Origin: Echinostoma caproni
Taxonomy: Eukaryota; Platyhelminthes; Trematoda; Plagiorchiida; Echinostomatidae
Assembly (NCBI GenBank): GCA_900618425.1
Contig: UZAN01039811.1
Span: forward strand, 47,265 to 111,264
Reading direction: 5' to 3'
Length of the DNA stretch: 64,000 bases
Shown: piece by piece, positions 23,061 through 34,660 of the stretch
Numbering within the stretch: position 1 is the stretch's first letter
How the letters are laid out: every line of letters begins with the position of its first letter
Notes under the pieces: generated by a model
Database searches by the model: none
Seen by the model: only the letters and a program-made list of their open reading frames with translations
What the model was told of the DNA's origin: nothing
Program-made: the position numbers and the translations under genes

Positions 23061-25204
23061 CTTCCCGTTGAATATGTACTTGTTACGGTTAGGGTGTATA
23101 GTTTTTTAAATGAAATGTAACTTTCAGTCCTTGCAAAGTTTATACACAATTCAACATTATGGAACTTTTATTTATGGTGCCACTTCAGAAAAACAAAATT
23201 GTTGAAGCACCTAAACACTTTCCAGGGTTTCCCCGAAGATACAGTGACCGGCAATAGTCGTCAATTCTTTAATGGTGAATTTAATTGAATACTGGCTGAA
23301 TATAGCAAGTATAGCTTTAAAACTGCACCTTAGAATAAGTACCGTCATTTACTCATGTAGAGGAGTGCATCTACTTGACATACAATTAATGTCAAAATCG
23401 CATCCGAAGGATATGGTTTTCAGCTCTACAGTCCACTCGAAAACTACATTGTAATACTCTTCTTTGACAAGAACACGTTGGGAGTGGATATTAATCCATT
23501 AGTTAAATGAAATGGTGACCATACAGCCTCGTTAATAATCCCTTCACAGCAAATTCGATTGGCAACAGATCGTCCTCCATTTGTCTGTAGCTATGTTCCG
23601 ACGGCTAACGGAAGCGCTTCCAAAAGGAAAAGGGTTTCAAGGAGTACGCCAACTCCGTAAAATGTGCTTGTCTGGTATATATATTTCCTTAGATTTGCCT
23701 GAACTTGCTTGGAAGGCTTCATTTTGTGGAGAAGCTTTGAACGGCGTTGGGAATATATTGCATTTCCCCATCGGAAAAAGGGCATTGGTAATTTTGGGAG
23801 GCTTCGTGGTGATATGGTTGGCATAGTGGTAATACATACACATTCCGAGCGGTGATACAAAATTCAAATTCTTGGCAATGAGCTGCAATGAGAGCAAAAT
23901 TCGGTTCTACTGCATACTGACTGAGTACTCTGAGTGAAAATAAAATCCAAAGAACGATCAGTCAAGTCAGTATGATCCCTCTCGCGATAACCATATTTTT
24001 CTGAAGTTACCAAGAGTTAAATATGGATTTTGGATCATATAAACGGTTCGCGGATTCACTCTACATGTCTGTATGTGTCGAATATATATAATGGATAAAA
24101 ACTGCCCTGTCGCCATTCAGAATGGAGTGACAAATGTCTAGTTTAAGCTTCAGTATGATGTTTTTGCTCAGTTTGGATGCGCACTGGAATAAATGGAGGC
24201 TCTAACTGTCAAACCATCCGATAATGCAGGAATTAATTTGAGCCTGAAAAGATAATTGTAGCTGACTATCCAGGCGGTTTTCTATTTAAAACCCCAAATT
24301 CCTCGGGGACCTATCAAACGTTTTATGGCAGTCAGAGCTAATTAAACAGATAATAATGTAGTTTTACCGTCGCTTAATTCTGAAAAGTCAAGTTCCTTTT
24401 CAAACCAGATCCGAGAGAACTATAACAAAAACGTCATATGTAACTATTTAATCTTGCAAATTAAACCAAATGTACATTTAGGCTTGTAAAAAATAGCCTT
24501 CTTCTTTGGATCAAACGCTTTCATCTTGGTCATGGGCAGTCTAAACAAACAGTCTTAGTGTAAATCAGCCAACCTTGATGGACGTCAGACTAGCCCGCAA
24601 CAGCCTCGTGTTCTTTAACTAGTACTTTTATCTCTGAAAAACCAGATCATAAGCCTCCCTAATATGTGTGAGGTCCCTCCCCCCAGAACTGATAGTTTAG
24701 TTTAAATTCATCCACTTTTAAAAGTGCTGTTATCAAATTGTAGATGGATAAACCTCTGGGGTTAGTTCAGGAATGTAAAAAATTCGAATAACCGTTTTCA
24801 ATGTTGATCTTACCAGGTTACATAAAAAAGGTAAATCTATTTGTAAAAACACCAGAGAAATTGGTCTAATTAGCAATATTTCAAAAGGCTTCCCGCCGGT
24901 ATCGTTATTTCCATGCAAACAAGGCACGCCTGTTAATCATGCTAGATTGAGACTTGATGATTATATTCTCATCTGAATTCAGTAAATCTGGGCGAAACGT
25001 AGGTAATATGCAATCATTTTTGTGTATGTTGAGTTCTATAATACTTATTTTTATTCCACATGCACTTTGCAAAATCAGAGTGTAAAATGCTGTTACAGGA
25101 TTGTGTTTGTCCAAATCTCACTACAGTTGTGAAAGGAATAAGGAATATTGGCAGATTTTCTGCTAACGAAATTACCTTTCACCTGGCAGGCCAAAATCTA
25201 GGAT
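23061..25204. other. no supported gene
   Basis: AT-rich with short frames on both strands. The longest plus-strand frame (23581-23826, 81 codons) has no splice signals or domain that I recognise. Confidence 0.3.
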
Positions 25205-25407
25205 GAATTATCAAGGTGCGGGCAAAAGAGTCAATTGGCATTAAGCTGCTAGGACACCTTCATTGTAAGCACAACATTCGACTGTTTACCAAAGGCGGAC
25301 TTCATGCTGTGGTAGTTAAGTCAGTGCTCCTATGCGGTAGAGACATGCTCGTTAGAGCAGCAGGATATGCGGAGGATATCGATGTGGTATGGTTACTGGA
25401 AATTTAA
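25205..25407 (+). pseudogene. RTE-like retrotransposon remnant
   Basis: A 63-codon frame encodes HNIRLFTKGGLHAVVVKSVL, LCGRDMLVRAAGYAEDID. The spacing and residues match the segment after the reverse transcriptase of RTE/BovB-type non-LTR elements (typical form: DIRLxTKGxVYxxxVRSVLLYGxETWxxRxED). The key tyrosine and tryptophan are lost. Reverse transcriptase catalytic motifs are not visible upstream, so this is a short decayed 3' piece. Confidence 0.5.
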
Positions 25408-25929
25408 TGGACTACAGTTCCTATGGCATAGGTTACTTCTGTGACCCGATAGATTCCGTCCGCATGCAATGATTAGTAAGTTAAATATTAGCTAGAAGGA
25501 AATTAATGGTGGTCACTGACCTGAAACGAGTGAATTAAAAGCCCAACGAGTAGCCTTGGTCCCACTCAGGCAGTCACGTGTACACAAACACACACGCGTG
25601 CAAGCACATATCATTGTAACATTGATCGACCCAGTTAACAGACCTGTACCTGCTAGTGAATCCATATATCCATACGCGGCTGTGTGGACAGGAATGATCT
25701 TTGACCGGAACCTTTCTGAGCAGATTCCTACTTGCCTCCACCGGTTTAGTCATTTTGCCTGCCTACGTGCTTGCTTGCGCTTACTGCATTGTTCAGTCTT
25801 ATATCAACACAAGTAAATCACATATACCGCGGGTCCTTTCTGCACTTGGTTAGACAACATCTTGTCAGTCGTGGTAGGCTTTCCGATTAAGGATCCATGG
25901 TTGGAAACACTAGATGATGCGGCTTAGTC

Positions 25930-26370
25930 CTTTGAACAGTTTTAATCGCAGGTCTACTCAACTTCCGTGTAGATCTATTTAATAAGCATTCTGTAAATTC
26001 ATTTGGTACTTCTGGCAGCATTTTACTCTCATTGTTCAACAGATTAGGGGTAAATTGCCTCATCGGTCCCAATGCTTTGTTCTATCTCAGTTTACCAGCA
26101 CTTGTAGTGTTCGTTATATCGGAGCACAACGAAGCTTTTGTTGAAGAGAATATCTGAACACTGTCCTGTCGCTCTTCGAAGGGGAACAGTCAGAAGCTAG
26201 AATAGCTCAACCCTTCAACAACTGGTTGACAATGGACACAACACTGACCCAGGAACATCACTGGTAAAATTCGTCACAACATCAAAGAACCAAGCTAAAA
26301 GTTTGCGTAAGAAGGTCCTGACAACTGCAAAATCTGTAGCAATTAGGATTACGAAGGCAGAGTTGTGAAA
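25930..26370 (+). pseudogene. Penelope-like GIY-YIG endonuclease remnant
   Basis: Across several frames the segment spells KLPHRSQCF, QFTSTCSVRYIGAQRS (the YIG signature), RISEHCPVALRRG, then LQQLVDNGHNTDPGTSLV and TAKSVAIRITKAEL. This is the order found in Penelope-like C-termini and matches the fragment at 48046-48411. Frameshifts and stops make it non-functional. Confidence 0.6.
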
Positions 26371-27026
26371 GCAGCGTAATCTGATTTAATTGGTGCTGTA
26401 ACGATGGCCATAAAAGTTTTTTTTAATTCATATGTGAAACCCTTTCCATTCTCCCCTTTCCTCATTTACTGCCTTTTTTCTCTCACACTGTCACACCTGT
26501 TTCATACATTCTTGACCACCACCTTCATATCGTGCCCACTTCACGTTCTTACCTTGCTTTTTTCTATCCCGGAATACACTAGTGGCACACATTGAATGAA
26601 AACGCATTTTAGCGAACAAACTGATTTTTAGAGACTGATCAACTGGCTAATACATCACATTATATATAACATCATTTTCTTTAGAAAAGAGGAAACAAAA
26701 TAAATGAATGTTCAAATGGAGATTTTGTTGTTGTCGTTTTTTTTTTCTGTCTCAGTTTCACAAACCGGATACGGTTGATCTCACCTTCGGATCTTACGCT
26801 TGGTTTTTGTGATTCGGGGTGGAGATGGGGAGGAGGAGGGCCATGGTAAATTGAGTGACTTGACAAATTATTTTTGGCCGCACAAGCGAATTCCAACCGC
26901 CTCTGGTGTGGCTTGGATGCGGCTTTTATCCGCGACCCCGAATATAGTAGAGATGCTGAAAGGCTTCATTCACACTCACTGTGATTGGACTCAACGAGGT
27001 GTGAAACGATGGCACTTGTAATACTG

Positions 27027-27541
27027 TTAATTACGCCAGTGTTCAGCCAGGCCGGATGATGTTTCCGAAAACTCGTAGTTGGAAGCATGCTCTTGTGGCC
27101 GATATGTCACTCCACAGGAACACGAAAACAGATGCACAAAAAATGAAACTGCAGAAGCAGGAATCTTTTCTTTGAGTGGCAGACACTGGATCGGTCTGGA
27201 TGTAAAAATAACACGTAACTTTGCCGCGTGGAAAGCACTCACCAACGCAGTTCTCAGTTTACGGTTAACCAACTCAGTGATTGTATCCCCTTTAAATGGG
27301 AGAGACATGCATTCTAGCTTCTTCTTTGCTCGACCTTTTATAAGTTGATCTCTAAGTCGATCTCATTTTTGCGAGCACATGGGACACCTTTAAGCTGTTG
27401 TCCACAAAACATAATATGTCGTCGATATATCAACCGTACAGCTTGCATCGCTTACTTGTGGACATTGAAACTATATTCTCTAGCTTGGGCATGATCAAAT
27501 CCGCAAATAGAGGACCGAGAGGGGATCCCATTGCTACTCCA
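27027..27541 (-). pseudogene. Penelope-like element, internally deleted
   Basis: The minus strand encodes GVAMGSPLGPLFADLIMPKL (motif B), then YIDDILCFVDNSLK (motif C with both aspartates, around 27410-27431). It then jumps to LPFKGDTITELVNRKL and FSCSCGVTYRPQEHASNYEF, the start of the endonuclease region. The reverse transcriptase thumb is missing between the two, a deletion of several hundred bases compared with the copy at 32462-34226. A SINE abuts the motif B end. Confidence 0.82.
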
Positions 27542-27760
27542 TTTCTTTTTTTCTTCTCTTCATTTTTATTTTCATTTTACCTCCTTTTATTGAATACGCA
27601 ACTATACAATTTTCAGGAAGGGGAAGCGGCCAATCAAAAGGCTGACATTTAACACACGATGGGGTGGTGATGGGATTCGAACACACATCCCCGGAGTGAT
27701 AACTTTATCGGGACCCCATAGCTTGTTGTCAATTGAACAATCCTCAGGCACACATACGTT
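27541..27760 (-). mobile_element. tRNA-derived SINE with A-rich tail, next to PLE
   Basis: The minus strand carries a box B, GTGTTCGAATCCC (27668-27683), in a body resembling the SINE at 15780. It then ends in an A-rich tail (seen as a T/C-rich stretch at 27541-27600 on the plus strand). The tail meets the PLE frame exactly where reverse transcriptase coding stops, consistent with insertion into or beside the PLE. Box A is unclear. Confidence 0.45.
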
Positions 27761-28470
27761 CATTCAACATCATCTTAGACATTATATCAACTTATTAACT
27801 AATGGAACAATGTATGTAAATGCCTAAAGCGATATATCGAGAAGAAATTTCTTCGCTTTTCTAATTGTTGTTCTTCCGCATCAATGGAAATATTTTACGA
27901 TTTTACTGCTTCATCAAATAGATAGCCGATATACAGTAAGCAAACCCAACTTTCGGAGGAGGTATTTCGGTGCTTTTACTAGCTAAACTGATTTTTTGTT
28001 AACCAGTTATCTCCACTCTGACTTCATTGTCCGGAGTTCTTGAGTTTCAAGCAATTAGAAACCCAAATTTTATATACAATTAGGTGAAAGCGTTGCGACA
28101 CTTGTCCGCGACAGCAAAAATGACCTCGTGATCAGAGTTTAACATCCAATTTGAAAGGACTCCATTTCAGTTATTACTGCTAATTTTCAAGCATCAATAA
28201 CACTATTGAAATTCCTCATGGTCACTTTCATATATAACGAGGAGGAACACATTTTGAATTATTGCTTTCCAAACGAGTACTGAATAGCTGTTCCGTCCCT
28301 TTTGTGAAAATTCACCAAAATCTGATACATTCCCGCACTCCAGTATTGACCAGATTTTGATGACTGAACGTTTTGATCAAAGTAGGGCATGATGTTAATA
28401 AGTTTGTATGAATCCCTAGAGCTGAGCGTATTCTAAAAAGATGTCTCATGTGGTATGTATGGTCGATAGA

Positions 28471-28483
28471 CATACGGGTTTAG
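28471..28483 (+). repeat. 13-bp target-site duplication, left
   Basis: CATACGGGTTTAG, repeated exactly at 29056-29068 on the other side of the PLE palindrome. Confidence 0.75.
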
Positions 28484-29055
28484 ACTACAATTCGCCTGTT
28501 CACCGAGCTTGTCAATTTGTTTGTAAACGTTTCATCACCAGCCGAAGTGACATCGTCAGTGCTTGTGAAGTGGCCTTTGCGATGACGTCGAACGAGACCT
28601 TTATTTTGTCTTCTTGGATGTTGAAAGTTTTGAGCTTGTCCAAGAACTGCCACCTCACAGGTACTGATGCTTTCACCTCTGTAGGTGATGAAACGTTTGC
28701 AAACAAATTGCTAAACTCAGCGAACAGGTGAAACGGAATTTAGTTCATGGAATATCCCCATAAGAATACCCAAAGACGAACAATATAGCAAACAAGCTTG
28801 CTTCCGTAACTTCGTCTTCAGGCATTTACAGTTTTGTGTGTTTGTATCTAATATAAAAATAAATGTGATTAGTCCATTGAGGTTAAGTGTGAAAATACAA
28901 CAATGTCTGTCAAGTTTAATCAGATCAAGTGGAGAAAATGGGGCTAGTAGACGAAACGGGGCCAAGGCCAATTCTGGAAATTTCCGATAACCTTTTTCAC
29001 GTGCAATTTGTCAAGCCATGTTCCGAGCTATGAGAACCGATTCTCAATAATTCGT
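28484..29055. mobile_element. PLE terminal-repeat palindrome with TSD
   Basis: Two inverted copies of the PLE terminal repeat (left about 28490-28582, right about 28640-28740) flank only about 60 bases. The left copy reads TTGTTTGTAAACGTTTCATC and the right GATGAAACGTTTGCAAACAA. The right repeat is interrupted at about 28747-29022 and resumes as CCGAGCTATGAGAACCGATT. Perfect 13-bp direct repeats flank the whole, showing insertion as one unit. No protein domain remains inside. Inverted or partial terminal-repeat pairs are typical of Penelope-like insertions. Confidence 0.78.
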
Positions 29056-29068
29056 CATACGGGTTTAG
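29056..29068 (+). repeat. 13-bp target-site duplication, right
   Basis: CATACGGGTTTAG, the exact partner of 28471-28483. Confidence 0.75.
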
Positions 29069-30184
29069 GTTGCCTGATTCGTGGGATAGCGTTTCGGCTT
29101 CCAGTCGACATATACAAAGCTTGAAAATAAATACATTTTTTTATACAGTTGGTTGTTTTTTTGACAACATGAAGCATACACGTGAACTTTATGGAGAGAT
29201 CAAAGAAAAATTATCAGTTAAACAGCATAAAACACCATGCAACTAGTTTCATTTTGCTAAATCTCATCAGCAGTGCGAATTCATCAATTCAACTAATAAG
29301 TGAACCCGATATTTCATGGATAGAGAATGTGGGCACACTGACCAATCGAGCACGATACAACCCTCCGAACTGCTTCACTGTATCTGTACATGAGATATTA
29401 TACATCCGAGCCTTTGACTATACTTCATGGTTGATTTTCATGCAATGCTTCCAAAGCACCGATTTTGAATGGTAGTATATACATGTAAGTTAACAAAACC
29501 ACAATTATACCAAAAAGGCAAAAAAATAACAATAAAATTAGCTGTTAGCTAACCAGGAAGTGTAAACCTTGAACTTTGATCGTCCTCATTGTTCAAAACC
29601 CCATAGATAGATCAATTCAGTCTGTTGTGCAAAACGGATTTCTTTCATATCATGCGTTGAATGACAGTTATGCATTTTGTAAGCCAGTATGGGCCATGTA
29701 TGACCTTCTGCTTTTGTTGAAATCACCTTTTACATATTTTGTAGCTCACCACCAGATCATTGATTCCACACAAAGAGCTTGAAACTTCTAACTAGCTATT
29801 TCATTAAGATTTTCAGTATTTTCAATGATTTCTCATTTTCAGTTATTATATATTCCTCAAATCAACACTGAATTTGAGACAATAAAAAACTCTTCCCAAT
29901 AACCCTGAACATTTTCCAAGCTCAATATGCTGAAGATGGGACAAAACACTTGATGGTGTTTAGTTTATCCTGTTCCTTTTGTTTGTGATCTCTAAAAATA
30001 TTTGAATCTGATTTTCACGCTTGTCTGGTTCGTTTTGCGAATTTCCGTTACGTAATATCTTCCGAACAAAATCACTTCACATTTTTCACCAACTTAATTG
30101 GTATATTCAAAACCATGATTTTATGCACCAAAATTCTGTCCTATTATGTACAACCTGTTCTTCACAAAGTTGATTAAATGGGAC
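29069..30184. other. no supported gene
   Basis: AT-rich, with short unsupported frames only (for example 29182-29475). A tRNA-like box A resemblance near 29085 is too weak to call. Confidence 0.3.
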
Positions 30185-32020
30185 AAACTTCATAAACCTA
30201 TTTGAACTGTGTAACCCAGTCAACTTCACAATTTTCCCAATTCCTGGTGCAGAAAGCAACCCACGTACACGTTGATTTCATTGTTGTACTTTTATGGATC
30301 TCTTGGCGCGTCATTAATCCCAAAACCTGCTGGTCCGACCGAGCCTCTAAACTTTTTTCAGTTCTGCTTTACATGTTGACAACCACTTCTTCAAATACCC
30401 AAATATCCCTGCGGTCTTTGGTGTGTTATACTCGCTATGGTACCCGGGTTGTTCACACTGTTTTGACCGAATGTCCGAAGTGTCACAGCACTGCATGAAA
30501 CCACGTCGGCTTTGACAAGTTGAACCTGTTTGGGACAGTTTTGTGGGCTACGGGTGCAACAATTTTTATGTTTTTGATGACCTTACTTATTTTTGCTGAT
30601 GTTTCATTTTCAGAAAAACTGCGACAATGGGATTGGTTGCTTTTCAAGTTGTTGGTATTTGAGGTAAATGATTTCAGGTGAATGGCGTACATCAAAAATT
30701 TTTCGTAAATATGATTGGCATTAGATGCAGGCGTTTTCCAAGAGTTCAATAATATTATTTAGCACTCGTGCAAAATTACGTTTTGGTCAAAATTGATAAA
30801 GTTTAAAAGTAGCTTCTGTTACTTGAGATATTTTAACTAGTCAGATTAACCACATACATATCCTGTTTCTCCAGTTTTGTTTAAATGGTGTCTTGAAGAG
30901 CTTTTTGTCCGTAAACACGCTCCAAACCATTTCCTGGAGGATATTTTCTATCCATTGATGCTATGATAAAGCTATCGTAGTGAATGCCATGGAGATCTGT
31001 ACTGGACACCGTATCCACTTTAAGTCATTGAAAAATTCAGCCAGGTCTGTCCACTGTGTTTTTCTGGACTATTCATCTGAGTTTGATTCTGTTTTTCGAT
31101 CATCTATTATTTTCATACTTGAGTCTTTTGACATTCCGAGACAACTGTTCTCGAGGCTTTCTGATTACTTTACAGAAACGATCCAACAGACCAAGTTGGG
31201 AGAGAGTACACCAAAACTCGTGTTAATAAAAGCTGTGTGTTTCAAGATCTTGTTCCATCTCAATATCCATTTTCTACTTTTATCAGTGATCTTTTGATTC
31301 TGAACAAAAGTACGTTGACGTTGTCGTTTTATGTCAGACACTCCACTTTTTCCTATTTGGGTTGTTTCACTCGAAGTCCGAAATACAACAATTTTCCAAC
31401 CCATCTGGTTTCAGTCTCAAAACATCAAAACAGTCTGAAAACAAATGCCTAGAGTGCAAACAATTTTTCCTGCCCTTCACTTTCAACAGATTCTGCTACC
31501 CTTAACGATAAAAGCCCGTGCCCAGAGTGACCTCTGTCAAGTACCTATGTATCACCACCGACAGTAATCTTTGATGGTTTACAATTTTATGGGAAATTAG
31601 GAAGCCTCTCGATTCAGCTTCTAAAACTCAAGCAATTCCGAACAATAAAGTGAGTTTTATCCTTATTCTTTGACTAATGCGTGTTCACCAATCGCCTGCA
31701 TTATGCCCCTGTAGTGTTTCCGCACCTTTTAAAACACGACTTCAAAACCGTTCGTCGTGGTTTAGTGATAATCAATCGTGCAACACTGCTCTCGGTTTGT
31801 TCAATAATCACAGAACCTTTTAAATGGCACATCATCACTTTTGACAAACTTTTAACTGATATGCTAGACGACTTTCTTCATCATCCATTGCATCCTGATT
31901 TATCCTTCTGTGTTTTCCATCCGCCACGTGCTCTTCATACTGGCATTTGCCCTCTCGTATTAGCATTTATAAGAATTCCTCTGTACCCTACCTCTTCAGA
32001 CTTCTAACCAATAAGGAACG
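30185..32020 (+). pseudogene. CR1-like non-LTR retrotransposon relic
   Basis: From about 30880, frames spell LEELFVRKHAPNHF, SVLDTVSTL, VHCVFLDYSSEFDSVFRSS (reverse transcriptase motif A, with the usual alanine before the second F changed to E) and LSDYFTETIQQTKLGES. Further on come FISDLL, SVKYLCITTDSNL and a degenerate tail ending LLTNKERVVS. Order and spacing fit CR1/jockey-type reverse transcriptases. The YADD motif is lost and there are many stops. The stretch 30202-30498 (ending VVHTVLTECPKCHSTA) may be an upstream domain of the same element, but I could not confirm that. Confidence 0.72.
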
Positions 32021-32461
32021 GGTAGTTAGTGAAATACTTCATAACCAGTGTACACCAAACAAACTTCCTTGACCTTCTTTAAGTTTCTTTTTAAATGGAC
32101 TTGTATATTTCATTTGTTTTGACCAATAGTATACATTTTTAACTGCAGTGTAAACATATAAGCTTAGCAAAGTTATACAAATACTAATTTTATCATACTT
32201 TCACGTCATCAATTCACCTTTCTTCTGCAGTTTTATACTTCTTTCGATGTTTGCTGTTGTTCTCAGCGCGACTCCCGTGCCGCTGAGCACCTTTATTCTC
32301 GAGGGAAAATGCTAACATTTGAGATGAGCGTTATTTAATCAGGCTGAATATATTAGTTCAATACACACCTCATTACAGAGAAAATATCCACTTCGATTTG
32401 CGGTTATAACATTCATATTGATGCACCTGTTGCCTTTTAGAAATATTCTGGCATACTAGAG

Positions 32462-34226
32462 ATGAGTGTCTGTATGACCAGGGACAGTTATATAAACAAA
32501 ATGAAAGAAGTATCAATGGACAACAGGAAGCTCCAAATAGACAAGACACTGGATAACAATCACCTCACTGAAGCCTCATCGCAAGGAATTTACATATTCT
32601 GTTACTACATAGCTACACATCCGAAACACAGTATAAACAACTGAAGCCAATGGGGACAGAAACACCACAAATGAGAGGCTCACCAAAAATTCGTAAATCC
32701 GGGACTCCTCTAGAACCAATTTTGTGTATGCAGAAATCGTCATATCACAAACTTGCTTAATGGTTGGTGGGAATTCGAAATCCCGTTCGTAAGTCTTTAA
32801 CACCCCATTGTTTAAAGGATTCTTTTGAACTTTCAAAATGCTTAGAAAATTGGACAATAGCTTTACAGCGGATGTATTCGATAGATGTGGATTCCCTTTT
32901 CACCAGTGTTCCACTCCATAAACAGTTGATTTTTTATGTGATTATATTTCTTCAGGTAATTTTTCCCTTACCATTCCTCTTGAATACTTAAGAGAACTAA
33001 TGTTTTTATGTACCGAAAACATTCGTTTTGAACTCGAAGGAGCCACATACAACCAGATTGGTGGCGTGGCCATGGGCAGTCTATTAGGCCCCATTCTAGC
33101 CGATGCATTTTTAGGAATTATTGCACAAAATCTTGCAAATAATGTCTCCCAGTCCACCTTTTACAGACGTTATGTGGGCGATATTTTTTTTATTTCGGAG
33201 CGTGGGCATTTTGAATCTCTTTTAAGACAGTTTAACTCTGTTCATCCACATCTTTCCGTATCCCATGAAGAAGAAAGCGACTAATCTTTAGCATTTTTGG
33301 ATATTAGAATTACAAGGCGCTTAGATGGTACATTACAACGTTCTATCCACAGAAACGCAACATTGAGTGGTCAATATCTACAGTTCTCTAACTTCTCACC
33401 CATGGCTTACAAACCTGGACTCGTAAAAGCTCTGTTCCACGGAACCAGAAGAATTTGTTCCCCAGATACACTACGAGAAGAAGTATTTCTGAAGAAAACG
33501 TTGCTGCGAAATGGTCACCCCGAAAGATTCGTTGATATTCACAGTAAAAAATCTCAAAAAGGTGACCCATCGCCAATTGTTCCCCAGAGAGCCGTTTACA
33601 TCAAACTCTCTTTTAAGGGTGATGTGCGCCAAAAGTTGAAGTCAGCTCTCAACCGCACATTCCCAGCCGCCCAACTCCGACTTATTGCCTCTACTCGTGG
33701 AATCGATTTGGACAAACGTGTGCATGGTCGGCAATCCAGTTCTGTCTCAAAAACTGTATACCAGTTCACCTGCAGATGCAGTAACGCATACATAGGCAGA
33801 ACCAATCGTCAATTATCACAGCGGATGGTCGAACACATTCCAAAGCGGTTGGTTAAGTCGATGACGCAACCCATGCCCAGTAATCAGGCGGTCACATGTA
33901 ACCCGGGGTCATCTATTGCAAAACACCTCATGACAACCAAACACATAATTGATCCCGCTTCCTCTTTTAAACCGTTGTTACGTGACAGTAATGCAAAACT
34001 ATTGGTAGTAAGTGAGGCGTTGCTAATCAGATTAAATAATCTCGTTCTGTGCGCCCCAAAAGTGTTGATCCAATCAGTTCACTTGTCGTGGAGTTTACCT
34101 ATACTTTTTAAGTCTAATAGCCCTTGTCTAACTTTACGTTTCCGTTCACTAGAGTTTACAAATCTAATGTACTATAAATGTGCTTGTTTGTTAGTTATAA
34201 CTATCACTTTATTCACATGCTTCTAA
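32462..34226 (+). pseudogene. Penelope-like element, most complete copy
   Basis: Near full-length coding relic. In order it shows MTRDSYINKMKEV (N-terminal part), SPKIRKSGTPLEPILCMQ, DSFELSKCLENW, SIDVDSLFTSVPL (motif A) and GGVAMGSLLGPILADAF (motif B, about 33062-33100). Motif C follows as RRYVGDIFF (33168-33182), where the first catalytic aspartate is replaced by glycine. Thumb sequences FLDIRITRRLDGTLQRSIHR and GQYLQFSNFSPMAYKPGLV come next. A GIY-YIG-type endonuclease (VYQFTCRC, AYIGRTNRQLSQRMVEHIPK) lies at about 33750-33850 and a C-terminal domain runs to TAA at 34224-34226. Two in-frame stops (32758, 33282) and one frameshift near 32930 add to the motif C change. No terminal repeats were seen beside it. 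Confidence 0.92.
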
Positions 34227-34529
34227 GGCCTAGATATTTGCACAAACCCAAATCTGCTCTGGTTTTTACTCTAACAAAATGCGGTAGTTTGTGAATCAGT
34301 CGGTCCGAAGTTCTAAATGAAAATATCCGGTAATTGCTCTGGAGTGGACTGATAGCAAATTGAGTCTCATGTTACCCTAAGGAGGAGAATTAACAAATCG
34401 ATGAATAGGCAAACGGGCGATAATCAAATCGAAAACTACTTTTAAGCAACAGCATTCACCATGTATATGTGCACAACGTCAACAAAATATCTCCTGTTTT
34501 TCATACGTCCATTTCTTCCGTTCACAGAG

Positions 34530-34660
34530 AGAATGAGTGAGTTGCTGATTGGGTGGGTGAGTGGTTGATCAAGTGAGTAAGTGAGTGGGCGAGTGGGTGA
34601 GTGAGTTTGTGAGTGAATGAGAGAGTGAGTGAAAGAGTGAGTGAATGAATGAGTAATTGA
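34530..34660 (+). repeat. (GAGT)n imperfect tetranucleotide repeat
   Basis: About 130 bases of GAGT/GTGA units with scattered substitutions. The serine/leucine-rich minus-strand frame across it is an artefact of the repeat. Confidence 0.92.

Noticed and set aside
22039..23149. Open frames of more than 300 codons
   Set aside because: They consist of the N gap; no real coding evidence.
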